Shown: positions 35,082 through 44,599, numbered from the stretch's first letter. The stretch is DNA of 64,000 nucleotides from Selenomonas sp. (GCF_022771645.1 NZ_JALFCU010000085.1:5683-69682), one strand, 5' to 3'. Notes: generated by a model from the letters alone, not told the origin. Made by a program: numbers and translations.

Positions 35082-36284
35082 TTACGACGACTGCGGGAAG
35101 GCGAGCGGGTAGCCGACGGCCTGCAGGTCCTGATAAAAATAGAGCACGAGGTAGAAGACGGCGCTGCTCTTGAGCGAGCGCGGATCGTAGCCCGTGCGCT
35201 GTGCGATCTTGCGGAGGTGCTGCTGCAACGTGTTCTTGTGGATGAAGAGCTGCGCGGCAGCCGCCTGCAACGAGCCGTCGCACTCGTAAAAACATTCGAG
35301 CGTATGCAACGCGTCCTGGAGCTCGGCGAGCGTGTAGCCGCGGAAGATTTTCATGAGGTACGTCGCCTTGTCCGCGTACGGAATCGTGTCGGCAAAGAGC
35401 TCCATGTTGATCTCGTCGTAAAATTTGATGTCGACGTTGCCTTTGCGGTGGCACGAGTGCAGCGCCTTGCGCGCTTCGACGCAGGCGTCGGAGAGATGAA
35501 AGTAATCGTCGGCCGGGCTGTCGATGCCGATGCGCAGGCGGACGTGCGGATGCACGGCCTCGACGTCCGCCTTGAGTGCGGCAGCGAATGCGCGCAACGC
35601 GTCGTCGCCTCGCAGCGACGAGAGGAGCACGGCATCGACGGTCTGGCGGCAGACTTGGCAGCGCGGGTCAAGCTCGTGCGCCTTGCGGTAGAGCGTGTCG
35701 TAGATGTGCCTGCGGCTGGCGTTCGTATTTTCTGCATCGTGCCCGGCCGATGCGTCCGTCGCGTATTCCGACGGCCCTGCGTCGATGACGAGGACGCGCC
35801 ACGCGCTCTGCAGGTCGATGCCGAGCTCGCGGCCGCGCGCGACGAATTCCTGGTTGAGGAAGCTGCCGCTGTGCGTCAGGAGCTCGCTGAGGAACTGGTT
35901 GTGCCGCGCTTCGCGCTCGGCGCGCTGGCGCTGGAAATCCTGCTCGTTGACGAGGAGCTCCGTCATCTTGCGGATGACGTTCGCGAGGGGCAGGATCTCT
36001 TCGTAGACGCCCGTGATGCCGAGCACGCCGATCGGCTCGCCTTGCGCGCGCAGGAGGAAGTTCGTGCCGGGACGCGCGCCTTCGTAGCTCGTCGTGTCGT
36101 AGATGCGCAGTTCGTCCATCTCCTCGCGCACGATGCGCGCCGCGCCTCCGTGGAACGTCCCGACGCGCTCGGGATCCGTGCTCGCGATGATGATGCCGTC
36201 GCGGTTCATGAGGTTGATCTTCTGCGGCAGCACGCTGTTGATTTCGCGCACGATTTCACGTGCGCTCGGTTCTGAGAGTTCCAT
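35082..36284 (-). CDS. CdaR-type sugar-diacid regulator
   Basis: This 400-residue protein has an N-terminal diacid-recognition domain (EINSVLPQKINLMNRDGIII, then STDPERVGTFHGGAARI), a middle GGDEF-like fold part, and a C-terminal PucR/CdaR helix-turn-helix AAAQLFIHKNTLQQHLRKIA. It lies upstream of and on the same strand as the GntP permease and glycerate kinase genes, so it likely activates them in response to glycerate or a related acid. ATG 36284 follows GGAGGG. Confidence 0.92.
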   Translation of the reverse strand: MELSEPSAREIVREINSVLPQKINLMNRDGIIIASTDPERVGTFHGGAARIVREEMDELRIYDTTSYEGARPGTNFLLRAQGEPIGVLGITGVYEEILPLANVIRKMTELLVNEQDFQRQRAEREARHNQFLSELLTHSGSFLNQEFVARGRELGIDLQSAWRVLVIDAGPSEYATDASAGHDAENTNASRRHIYDTLYRKAHELDPRCQVCRQTVDAVLLSSLRGDDALRAFAAALKADVEAVHPHVRLRIGIDSPADDYFHLSDACVEARKALHSCHRKGNVDIKFYDEINMELFADTIPYADKATYLMKIFRGYTLAELQDALHTLECFYECDGSLQAAAAQLFIHKNTLQQHLRKIAQRTGYDPRSLKSSAVFYLVLYFYQDLQAVGYPLAFPQSS

Positions 36285-36371
36285 GCGATCCCTCCGCTCT
36301 GTTTTTCTTCTGCATGACGTGTTCGACGCGGCGCGCGGGAAAACCTTTTTCAAAAAAAATTGCGCCATGAG

Positions 36372-36400
36372 TTGAAATTCAAATTTGAATTTGATATACT
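36372..36400 (+). promoter_or_regulatory. Promoter of ABC export operon
   Basis: TTGAAA (36372-36377), 17-nt spacer, TATACT (36395-36400), 55 bp before the HlyD-type gene. The spacer is almost filled by a perfect palindrome. Confidence 0.75.
36375..36392. promoter_or_regulatory. 18-bp perfect palindrome within promoter, candidate TetR operator
   Basis: AAATTCAAATTTGAATTT reads the same on both strands and lies between -35 and -10, a position where a bound dimer would block polymerase. The TetR-type gene ending this operon is the likely binder. Confidence 0.65.
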
Positions 36401-36454
36401 GACGGCAACGAAGGAAATCATCAGACGCAGAATTTTTTTCGAGGGGTGGACAGG

Positions 36455-37456
36455 ATGAAACGGTTTGGCAAGAAAGGCGCGGCGGTCATCATCGTGCTCG
36501 TGCTCGTCGTGGCCGGCGTGTTCGGCTGGCAGCGCTACGAGGCGGCGAAAGCGGCGGAGGCCGCAAACGTTTTGACGCTCAACGGCAACGTCGACGTGCG
36601 CGAGGTGTCGCTCGCGTTCCGCGGCAGCGACCGCATCGCGGAAATCCTCGTCGACGAGGGCGACACGGTACAAGCGGGGCAGGTGCTCGCGCGTCTCGAC
36701 AGCCGCGAACTCGAGCTCTCAATCGCGAAGACGCAGGCTGACATCCGCGGCCAAGAGAGCACGGTCGAAAAACTCAGGAGCGGCACGCGCAGCGAGGAAA
36801 TCGCGCAAGCGCAGCGGAACTACGAATCGGCGCAGGCCGCCGCAGCGAACGCGCAGAGCACGTACGCGCGCTATCAGGCCATCTACGACGACATCCAGGG
36901 CATCAGCCGCCAGACGCTCGACACGGCGCGCCATGATGCCGAGGCGAAGCAGGCGGCGGCCGGCGCGGCGGCAAGCGCGTATGAAGAGGCCGTGAACGGC
37001 GCGCGTCCCGAAGACATCGCCATTGGCGAGGCGAGCCTCGACGCGTCGAACCAGGAGCTCGCGCGCCTCGAATACCAGCTGTCGCAGTACGAGCTGCGCG
37101 CGCCGGCCGACGGCGTCATCCGCTCGCGCTTGCTTCAGCCCGGCGACATGGCGAGCACGTCGACGCCCGTGTTCAAGCTTTCGCTGCTGAACAAGAAATG
37201 GGTGCGCGTCTACATCAAGGAAACCGACCTCGGCAAGGTCTACGAAGGCCAAGCGGCTGATGTCTACATCGACAGCCAGGAAGCGCCCGTGCACGGGCAG
37301 GTCGGCTACATCTCGGGCACGGCGGAGTTCACGCCGAAGACGGTGCAGACGGACGAGCTGCGCACGGCGCTTGTCTACGAAGTGCGCGTCTATGTCGACG
37401 ACGCGGATAACGTCCTGCGCCTCGGCATGCCGGCGACGGTGAAGATCGCGCTGTGA
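36455..37456 (+). CDS. HlyD-family membrane fusion protein (YbhG-like)
   Basis: This 333-residue protein has an N-terminal membrane anchor (~8-22), a split lipoyl-like domain (NVLTLNGNVDVREVSLAFRG, then YELRAPADGVIRSRLLQPGD) and a coiled-coil hairpin of ~100 residues between the halves. It bridges the inner-membrane ABC permeases encoded downstream to the outer layers, consistent with the diderm envelope of Negativicutes. ATG 36455 is preferred over GTG 36446 by spacing. The gene order matches E. coli ybhGFSR. Confidence 0.88.
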   Translation: MKRFGKKGAAVIIVLVLVVAGVFGWQRYEAAKAAEAANVLTLNGNVDVREVSLAFRGSDRIAEILVDEGDTVQAGQVLARLDSRELELSIAKTQADIRGQESTVEKLRSGTRSEEIAQAQRNYESAQAAAANAQSTYARYQAIYDDIQGISRQTLDTARHDAEAKQAAAGAAASAYEEAVNGARPEDIAIGEASLDASNQELARLEYQLSQYELRAPADGVIRSRLLQPGDMASTSTPVFKLSLLNKKWVRVYIKETDLGKVYEGQAADVYIDSQEAPVHGQVGYISGTAEFTPKTVQTDELRTALVYEVRVYVDDADNVLRLGMPATVKIAL

Positions 37457-37478
37457 CGACACGAAAGGGGGCGGGCGC

Positions 37479-39336
37479 ATGATCGTGGAAGCGAGCGGCC
37501 TCACAAAAGCATTTCGCCCAAAGAAAATGCCGCAAGTCACAGCGCTTGACGGCATCAACCTCACAGTGCGCACAGGCGAACTGACGGCGCTCGTCGGCCC
37601 CGACGGCGCGGGCAAGACGACATTCCTGCGGCTCGTCTGCGGCCTCATGACGCCGGACGCGGGGCAGCTCACCGTTGGCGGCATGGATGTCACGAAAAAC
37701 GAACAGGCTGTGCAAGATATTTTGAGCTATATGCCGCAAAAATTCGGCCTGTATGAAGACCTCACGATCGCGGAAAACATGAAGCTCTACGCCGACCTCC
37801 ACGGCGTGCCGGAAAGCGTCCGCAAGGAACGCTTCGCGCGGCTGCTCGACATGACGGGCCTCGCGGCATTCACGAACCGCCTCGCGGGCAAGCTCTCGGG
37901 CGGCATGAAGCAGAAGCTCGGCCTCGCTTGCACGCTCGTGCGCTCGCCGCGCCTGCTCATCCTCGACGAGCCGACCGTCGGCGTCGACCCGCTGTCGCGC
38001 CGCGAACTCTGGGAGATCCTGCAGCAGCTCACGCACGCAGAACGTCTTTCCGTCCTCGTCAGCACGGCGTACATGGACGAGGCGGCGCTCTGCCAGACCG
38101 TCCACGTGCTGAACCACGGCCGCATCCTCGCGTCCGGCACGCCGGAGGAACTCCGTCACATCGCAGACCATCGCTGCCACGACATCGCGCCGACGGCAGC
38201 GATGCCGATGCGGACGCTGCAGAGCCATCTTTTGGGCGACCCCGACATCACGGACGCCGTCCCCGTCTGCGGCCGCGTCCACTTCATCACGCGCACGCCC
38301 ACGAGCCGCGTCGCATTCCTCGACGCGCATCCCGAACTGCCGCAGGCAACGCCATCCGGCGAACGCCTCGAAGATGCGTTCATGATTCTGTTGAAAGAAG
38401 ATGAAGAGAATAGGAAAGGGAAGACGCAGGTACGAAAAGCCTTCCCCTCAGGGGAAGGGGGACCGCGTCAGCGGTGGAAAGGGTCCCTTGCAGGTCTTGA
38501 CAATACGAACGTCGTAACATCTCGCGGGTGCGCGCACGAAAAGGTTTTTGGCAACGATTCCGTCAATGCCGACATCGACATCACCGTCCGCGACCTCGTC
38601 AAAAAATTCGGTGACTTCACGGCTGTCTCCCACACATCATTCGACGTCCATCGCGGTGAGGTCTTCGGCCTGCTCGGCCCGAACGGCGCGGGCAAGACGA
38701 CGACGTTCCGCATGCTCTGCGGCCTGTTGCCACTGACGTCGGGAAAGCTCAGCGTCGCGGGGCGTCGACCTCCGCACGGCGCGCACGGAGGCGCGGCGCA
38801 ACATCGGCTACGTCGCACAGAAATTTTCGCTCTACAGCCAGCTGACGGTCTACGAAAATTTGCGCTTTTACGGCGGCACGTACGGCATCCCGGCATTGGA
38901 ACTGAAACAGCGCATCAACGAAGTCATGGCGGAATTTGACTTGACGGATCGCTCCGACCATGTCGCGGGCGAGCTGCCGGGCGGCTACAAGCAGCGCCTT
39001 TCCATGGCGGCTGCGCTCATCCACCGGCCGAAGATCCTGTTCCTCGACGAGCCGACGAGCGGCATCGATCCGCTCGCGCAGCGCACGTTCTGGCAGCAGA
39101 TCGCGCACCTGTCGGAACGCGGCGTGACGATCATCATCACGACGCATTTCATGGACGAGGCCGAGTACTGCGACCGTATGATGATCCAAGACCACGGCGA
39201 GATGCTCGTGCTCGGCGCACCGGCAGACATCCGCAAGCGCATGAACATGCCGGACGCGGATATGAACGCCATCTTCATCGCGATTGTCGAGCAGTCGCGC
39301 GCCGCGCTGGAAAAAGAAGGGAGGCAGGGCGCATGA
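37479..39336 (+). pseudogene. Tandem ABC ATPase (YbhF-like), split by a +1 frameshift
   Basis: Two nucleotide-binding domains are in one gene. NBD1 (37479-~38390) has Walker A GPDGAGKTTFL, signature LSGGMKQKLG and Walker B LILDEPTVGVDP. A linker carries repeat copy B. NBD2 begins near 38573 with GPNGAGKTTTF. At GGGG 38759-38762 the frame shifts by one extra base: the first frame continues as nonsense to 38939, while NYGYVAQ-like NBD2 sequence (with PGGYKQRLS and FLDEPTSGIDP) continues in the other frame to 39336. Removing one G restores a ~618-residue protein. It could be a true mutation, a sequencing error in a G run, or slippage. Confidence 0.82.
38436..38485 (+). repeat. Dispersed double-hairpin repeat, copy B (inside coding region)
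   Basis: CCTTCCCCT-CAGGGGAAGG hairpin followed by ACCGC-GTCA-GCGGT and GGAAAGGGT. It encodes roughly residues 319-336 of the tandem ATPase, in the linker between the two nucleotide-binding domains, and keeps the frame open. Confidence 0.8.
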
Positions 39337-40478
39337 GCGACGGAACCGCAACACAGAACGCGGGCATCCGCGCGGCATTCCGCCGCTTCGCCGCGCTCGT
39401 CTGGAAGGAATTCCTCGAGCTCATCCGCGACCGCAGCAGCATTCTCATGGGTGTCGTGCTGCCGCTCATGCTCATCCTCATCATCGGCTACGGCATGTCG
39501 CTCGACGTCGAGAACGTGCCGACGGCCGTCGTCTTGGAGGACACGTCGCCGACGGCGCGCTCCATGGTCTCGTTCACGCAGGGCTCGAAGTATTTTTCGC
39601 CCGTGTTCGTCCATGCGATGCCCGAGGCGGAAGAGATGCTCAAAAATCATGAAGTCTCCGCCATCCTGCGCGTGCCGCATGAATTCACGGAGCGCCTCGC
39701 GAAAGGTGACGCGTCCGTGCAGCTCATCTTGAACGGCGGCGACGCGACGACGGCGATGTCGGCGCAGAGCTATGTGCAGGGCGCGGTGCTCGCATGGGTC
39801 GCGACGCGGGCGGCCGCGGCAGGCACAGGGCAGGCGACGGTCGTCTCGCGCGTCTGGTTCAACGATGCGAACACGAGCACGTGGTTCTTCGTGCCGGGCA
39901 TCCTCATGATGGTGCTGACGATCAGCGGCGTGTTTCTCACGGCCATGGTCATGGCGCGCGAGTGGGAGCGCGGCACGTTCGAGTCGCTGTTCGTGACGCC
40001 CGTGCGCATCTATGAATTGATCCTCGCGAAAGTCGTGCCGTATTTCGTCATCGGCATGGGCGGCATGCTGCTCTGCCTCCTCGCGGGGCGCGTGCTGTTC
40101 GACCTCCCCATGCGCGGATCGATGCTGCTGATTCTCGGCGAGTCGATGCTCTATCTCGTCATCGCGCTCGCGCTCGGCCTCGTCATTTCGTCGCTGACGA
40201 AGAATCAGCTGCTCGCGTGCCAACTGTCGCTCCTCATTAGCTTTTTGCCGACCATCATGCTGTCGGGCTTCCTATTCGACCTGCATTCTGAGCCCATCGG
40301 CATCCGCGCCGTCAGCCATGTCTTGCCGATGACGTATTTCCTCGAGCTCATGAAGTCGCTATTGCTTGCGGGCAACTACTGGCCGCTCATCGCGAAGAAT
40401 ACGGCGCTCCTCATGGGCTACGCTGTGCTGTTCCTATGCATCGCGTATCACTTGACGAAAAAGAAGGTGGAAGGATGA
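39333..40478 (+). CDS. ABC-2 type permease (YbhS-like)
   Basis: This 381-residue protein has one N-terminal membrane helix (~29-47), a large external loop, then five C-terminal helices. Marks of the ABC2 permease family include ARLVWKE-like VWKEFLELIRDRSSILMGV and REWERGTFESLFVTPVRIYE. It pairs with the next gene product to form the membrane channel driven by the tandem ATPase. The start overlaps the ATPase stop, and its end overlaps the next start (ATGA). Confidence 0.9.
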   Translation: MSDGTATQNAGIRAAFRRFAALVWKEFLELIRDRSSILMGVVLPLMLILIIGYGMSLDVENVPTAVVLEDTSPTARSMVSFTQGSKYFSPVFVHAMPEAEEMLKNHEVSAILRVPHEFTERLAKGDASVQLILNGGDATTAMSAQSYVQGAVLAWVATRAAAAGTGQATVVSRVWFNDANTSTWFFVPGILMMVLTISGVFLTAMVMAREWERGTFESLFVTPVRIYELILAKVVPYFVIGMGGMLLCLLAGRVLFDLPMRGSMLLILGESMLYLVIALALGLVISSLTKNQLLACQLSLLISFLPTIMLSGFLFDLHSEPIGIRAVSHVLPMTYFLELMKSLLLAGNYWPLIAKNTALLMGYAVLFLCIAYHLTKKKVEG

Positions 40479-41593
40479 GCTGGTCCGACATTCGTTTGTT
40501 CTTCCAGCAATTGTTTTTCCTTTGTCAGAAAGAACTCATCGCGCTCGTCAAAGACCCGCGACTGAAGTTCATGCTCGTCGTCCCGCCCATCATGCAGGGC
40601 TTCCTCTTCGGCTACGCAGCGAACTACAACCTCGAAGAAGTGCCGTACGCCGTCATCGACGAGTCGCATGGCGCGCTCGCGCACGACCTCATCGCGCACA
40701 TCGACGCGGCGCCGGCGTTCGACCGTGTGGCGACGCTCACAAACGCCAACGAGATTGCCGATCAGATTGATTCGGGGAGCGTCATCTGCGTCGTCGTGAT
40801 TCCGCAGGATTTCGACCGCCTCATCAATCGCGACGGGCAGGCGCCCGTGCAGGTCATCGCCGACGGCCGCAACAGTTCCATCGCCGGCCTCGCGACGGGC
40901 TACATCAGCCAGATCGTCGCGACGTGGAATGCCGAGCGCATAGGCACGGGCGGCATCACGATCCAGTCGCGCACATGGTACGACCCGAACCAGGAGACGC
41001 AGTGGAACTTCGTGCCGAGCCTCATGGCGATGATCTCGTTCACGCAGGTCATGCTGCTCGCCGGCATGTCCATCGCGAAAGAGCGCGAGCAGGGAACGTT
41101 CGACCAGTTGCTCGTGACGCCGCTCGGCCCGTCACAGATCCTCATCGGCAAGGCCGTGCCGCCCGTGCTCGTCGGCCTGTTCCAGGCGCTCGCGATTTTC
41201 TGCATCGCGCGGTTCTGGTTCGAGATCCCGTGCTCCGGTTCGATCCTCTCCATCGTCGCGACGCTGGTCTTTTTCATGGTCAGCTCGACCGGCATCGGCC
41301 TCTCGATTTCGGCCATTTCGGAAAATATGCAGCAAGTTTTGATTTACGTCCTTGTCCTCATGATTCCGATGGCGCTGCTCTCCGGCATGGCGACGCCCGT
41401 CGCGAACATGCCGGAGGTCTTGCAGCTCTTCACGTACATCGACCCGATGCGCTTCGCCATCGACGCCGTGCGCCGCATCTATCTCGAGGGCGCGACGCTC
41501 TTTGATGTGCGATGGGATTTCCTCCCCATGTTCTGCATCGGCGCGGTGACCATGCCGGCCGCAGGCTATCTCTTCCGCCACAAGACAACATAA
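40475..41593 (+). CDS. ABC-2 type permease (YbhR-like)
   Basis: This 372-residue protein has the same layout as the preceding permease: CQKELIALVKDPRLKFMLVV at the first helix and KEREQGTFDQLLVTPLGPSQ before the C-terminal helices. ATG 40475 overlaps the upstream stop, so translation is coupled. Together with YbhG-, YbhF- and YbhS-like parts it makes a drug or amphiphile exporter; the substrate is unknown. Confidence 0.9.
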   Translation: MSWSDIRLFFQQLFFLCQKELIALVKDPRLKFMLVVPPIMQGFLFGYAANYNLEEVPYAVIDESHGALAHDLIAHIDAAPAFDRVATLTNANEIADQIDSGSVICVVVIPQDFDRLINRDGQAPVQVIADGRNSSIAGLATGYISQIVATWNAERIGTGGITIQSRTWYDPNQETQWNFVPSLMAMISFTQVMLLAGMSIAKEREQGTFDQLLVTPLGPSQILIGKAVPPVLVGLFQALAIFCIARFWFEIPCSGSILSIVATLVFFMVSSTGIGLSISAISENMQQVLIYVLVLMIPMALLSGMATPVANMPEVLQLFTYIDPMRFAIDAVRRIYLEGATLFDVRWDFLPMFCIGAVTMPAAGYLFRHKTT

Positions 41594-41608
41594 AGAAGGT
41601 CCTCATCC

Positions 41609-42262
41609 ATGAAACAAGACACAAAACAGCGCGAAGACGGCCGCGCGACGCGCGAGCGTCTGCTCGATTGCGCCGAAGCGCTCACGGCGGCGAAAGGCTT
41701 CGCCTCCGTCACGAGCAAGGAAATCTGCCAGCAGGCCGGCGCGAACCTCGCGGCTGTCAACTATCATTTCGGCAGCCGCGAAGGGCTGTACGAGGCCATG
41801 CTCTACCGCGTGCACGACCGCATCATCAGCCAGACGACGCTGCAGGACATCGCCGAGGGCGCGGGCACGCCGCGTGAAAAGCTCGAGCGCTTTTTCGACA
41901 GCTTGCTCTGGTCCGTGCAGCGCGGCGGCCGCGCCGGTGCGGACGAGCGCGCCATCCAGGTCTGGCTGCGCGAAGCGCTCGGCAACGCGACAGCGTTCTT
42001 GCCCATCCTCCGTCATCTCGCCACGACGAAATTCCCATGGGTGCGGAAGCTCTTCGCGGATTACCTCGGACGCTCCGAGGGCGACCCCGTGCTTTACAGT
42101 GGCATCCTGCACACGATGGCGCCGATCCTCCTCTTGAACCTCAAGGATTTTTTCCCGATTGCAGCAGAAGACGAGCCCATGCGCATCCTGCGCGACCCCG
42201 CATTTCACGCTGCCATGCGCATGTACGCTTTCGCCGGCCTCGATGCGCTCAAAAAGGCATGA
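41609..42262 (+). CDS. TetR/AcrR-family regulator (CecR-like)
   Basis: This 217-residue protein has a helix-turn-helix at ~12-58: TRERLLDCAEALTAAKGFAS, ICQQAGANLAAVNYHFGSRE. The C-terminal ligand domain resembles that of CecR (YbiH), which controls ybhGFSR in E. coli. Here it is the last gene of the operon, 15 bp after the second permease, and probably represses the operon through the palindrome at 36375-36392. Confidence 0.88.
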   Translation: MKQDTKQREDGRATRERLLDCAEALTAAKGFASVTSKEICQQAGANLAAVNYHFGSREGLYEAMLYRVHDRIISQTTLQDIAEGAGTPREKLERFFDSLLWSVQRGGRAGADERAIQVWLREALGNATAFLPILRHLATTKFPWVRKLFADYLGRSEGDPVLYSGILHTMAPILLLNLKDFFPIAAEDEPMRILRDPAFHAAMRMYAFAGLDALKKA

Positions 42263-42284
42263 AGCTGCGGGAAATGCCCAACCT

Positions 42285-42313
42285 TTGACAGCTTTCGCTC
42301 AAAAGTTTATAAT
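42285..42313 (+). promoter_or_regulatory. Full-consensus sigma-70 promoter
   Basis: TTGACA (42285-42290), exactly 17 nt, TATAAT (42308-42313), 55 bp before the small basic-tailed protein gene. It predicts strong expression. Confidence 0.9.
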
Positions 42314-42368
42314 AGGCAGTGTCATACATAGCTATTATACGAGATGAAAAGAAAGGCTGGGATTATCT

Positions 42369-42704
42369 ATGGCAACGAGAACGACGACAACCAAGACAAA
42401 ATCCAAAACGACGAAGACGGCGGCAAAGACGACCGTGAAGAAAGACGCAAAAGTCTACGTCTTCTTCAACTGCGACGAGGAGAAATCCGAGACGTCGATG
42501 AACATCTTCTACAACAACGAAGTGTTCAAAGACACGGCGACGTCCCGCAAGGCGCTCTGGGCGAAGATCGAGGGCGAGGTCAAAGACGGCAAAGTGCAGC
42601 TCGCTGACGAAGCAGCCGCGAAAGAAGCCGTCCTCAAAGGCGACCCCTGCGCAGCGACGGAGCAGATTCGCTACGGCGCGGTCAAAGAACTCCTCATTCA
42701 CTGA
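42369..42704 (+). CDS. Small protein with histone-like basic tail, unknown function
   Basis: This 111-residue protein has residues 1-27 almost entirely Thr, Lys, Ala and Arg, like bacterial histone H1-like tails. The rest is a compact acidic/mixed domain (AKVYVFFNCDEEKSETSMNI and on) that I do not recognise. No signal or membrane helix is seen. It has its own full-consensus promoter and a terminator, so it is likely an abundant monocistronic product. Nucleic-acid binding through the tail is plausible but inferred. Confidence 0.75.
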   Translation: MATRTTTTKTKSKTTKTAAKTTVKKDAKVYVFFNCDEEKSETSMNIFYNNEVFKDTATSRKALWAKIEGEVKDGKVQLADEAAAKEAVLKGDPCAATEQIRYGAVKELLIH

Positions 42705-42745
42705 GGCGTGCGCGTGGAAACGCACGACAAAAGCACAAAAAAGAG

Positions 42746-42781
42746 AGAAGGCTTGTCATCTGAGGACAGGCCTTCTTTTTT
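42746..42781 (+). terminator. Terminator after small basic-tailed protein gene
   Basis: A 12-bp stem with one G-U pair (42746-42757 with 42765-42776) and a 7-nt loop, then a T run. Confidence 0.88.
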
Positions 42782-42845
42782 CGTGCAAAATTTGCTAAAA
42801 TACAATTGTCAATAAAATTTTTTGAGCAAAGGGGCACATCGGCGT

Positions 42846-43787
42846 ATGGAGCGAGAAGAAGACACGAAGGGAATCCAACTGCAGTGGTTCCCCGGCCATA
42901 TGAAAAAAGCGCAGCGACTCATTGAGGAGAACTTGAAGCTCGTCGATGTCGTCGTGGAGCTCCGCGATGCGCGCATCCCGGCGGCGAGCGCGAATCCGAT
43001 GCTGGCGGAGATCATCGCGGGCAAGCCGCGCCTCATCGCGCTGAACAAGTCCGACCTCGCCGACCCGGCCGAGACGCGCGCATGGCTCGCGTATTTCCGC
43101 GCGCAGGGCATCCGCGCCGTAGCCATCGACGCGAACAAGGGCAAGGGCATGAAGCAGCTCACGCAGGCGGCGGAAGAGCTCGCTCGGCCGAAGACGGAAA
43201 AGTATGCAAAGAGCGGCGGGCGCGGGCGCGCAGCGCGTTGCATGATCCTCGGCATCCCGAACGTCGGCAAGTCGTCGCTCATCAACCGCCTTGCAGGCGC
43301 GGCGCGGACGAAGGTGCAGAACACGCCGGGTGTGACGCGTGCGAAACAATGGGTGAGGATCGGCGCGAACCTCGACATCCTAGACATGCCGGGCGTCCTC
43401 TGGCCGAAGTTCGAGGACATGACGGTCGGACTGAAGCTCGCGTTCACGGGCGCGATCAATGATGACATTTACGATCAGGAGCAGGTCGCGGGGCTCTTGC
43501 TCGAAACGCTGTGCCGCACGCATCCCGAGCGGCTCGCGGAGCGATTCAAGCTCACGGGGGAGCTGCCGGAGAACGGCTACGAGCTCATCGAGCTCATCGG
43601 GCGCAAGCGCGGCTGCCTCGTGAAGGGCGGCGCCATTGACACGGAAAAGGCCGTGCGCATCGTGATGCAGGAATTCCGCGCGGGCAAGCTCGGGCTCGTG
43701 ACGCTCGATGACGTGCCGACGGAAACAGAGGATGCGGCAGACACGGCGGAACCGTCGGATGCATCGCAGGAAGAAGGCCGGTCGTGA
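42846..43787 (+). CDS. rbgA: Ribosome biogenesis GTPase (RbgA/YlqF family)
   Basis: This 313-residue circularly permuted GTPase has G4 ALNKSDLAD before G1 GIPNVGKSSLINRLAG, then NTPGVTRAKQW and DMPGVLWPK. The start QWFPGHMKKAQR is typical of RbgA, which acts late in assembly of the large ribosomal subunit. The order rbgA-rnhB-ylqG follows B. subtilis. ATG 42846 is chosen; the AAAGGGG site is ~12 bases away, rather far. Confidence 0.94.
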   Translation: MEREEDTKGIQLQWFPGHMKKAQRLIEENLKLVDVVVELRDARIPAASANPMLAEIIAGKPRLIALNKSDLADPAETRAWLAYFRAQGIRAVAIDANKGKGMKQLTQAAEELARPKTEKYAKSGGRGRAARCMILGIPNVGKSSLINRLAGAARTKVQNTPGVTRAKQWVRIGANLDILDMPGVLWPKFEDMTVGLKLAFTGAINDDIYDQEQVAGLLLETLCRTHPERLAERFKLTGELPENGYELIELIGRKRGCLVKGGAIDTEKAVRIVMQEFRAGKLGLVTLDDVPTETEDAADTAEPSDASQEEGRS

Positions 43788-43788
43788 C

Positions 43789-44598
43789 ATGGATACCTCA
43801 GGCATGAAGATCAAGGACATCGAAGCGGCGCTGTTCCCCCCGGACGGCGCAGAACCCGCGCAGGACGTCGTGGAAGCGTGCCGCCTCGATGCGCGGCAGG
43901 GCGTCCGGCGGCTCGTGCGGCGCTATGACAAGGAGCAGGCGGAACGCGCGCGCGTCGCGGCGCTCTACGCGTATGAAAATGCGGCGGCGGACGAGGGCTA
44001 TGACATCATCGCCGGCGTCGACGAGGCCGGGCGCGGGCCGCTCGCCGGCCCTGTGTCCGTCGCGGCCGTCATCTTGCCGCGCGGGCTGTTCCTGCCACGG
44101 CTCAACGATTCGAAGAAGCTGTCGGCGAAGGCGCGCGAAGAACTGTACGACGAGATCCAGGAAAAGGCCATCGCCGTGAGCTCCGTGCTCGTCGATGCGA
44201 AGACGATTGACCGCATCAACATTTACCAGGCGACGATGAACGGCATGTACGAGGCGATTTTCGGCCTCGACCCGCAGCCGAAGAAAGTCTTGATCGATGC
44301 CGTGCACCTCGAAAAGCTTCCGATGCCCGAGGAATCCATCATCAAGGGCGACGCGAAATCCGCGTCCATCGCGGCGGCCTCGATCGTAGCGAAAGTCACG
44401 CGTGACCGCCTCATGATGGAGTATGACAAGGCGTTCCCGCAGTATGGATTTGCGCAGCACAAGGGCTACGGCACAGCCGAGCACATCGCGGCGCTCCGAC
44501 AATACGGCCCGTGCCCGATTCATCGCCAGTCGTTCGAGCCCATCCGCTCGATGGTCGGCTGGATGGATGATGTCGCGAACGAAGGAGAGGTGACCTGA
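43789..44598 (+). CDS. rnhB: Ribonuclease HII
   Basis: This 269-residue protein has the catalytic acid motif GVDEAGRGPLAGPV, LNDSKKLSAKAREELYD, and late AASIVAKVTRDRLM with HKGYGT. It removes RNA from RNA-DNA hybrids and misinserted ribonucleotides. An N-terminal extension of ~70 residues precedes the core, as in B. subtilis RnhB. It starts one base after the rbgA stop. Confidence 0.96.
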   Translation: MDTSGMKIKDIEAALFPPDGAEPAQDVVEACRLDARQGVRRLVRRYDKEQAERARVAALYAYENAAADEGYDIIAGVDEAGRGPLAGPVSVAAVILPRGLFLPRLNDSKKLSAKAREELYDEIQEKAIAVSSVLVDAKTIDRINIYQATMNGMYEAIFGLDPQPKKVLIDAVHLEKLPMPEESIIKGDAKSASIAAASIVAKVTRDRLMMEYDKAFPQYGFAQHKGYGTAEHIAALRQYGPCPIHRQSFEPIRSMVGWMDDVANEGEVT

Positions 44599-44599
44599 C

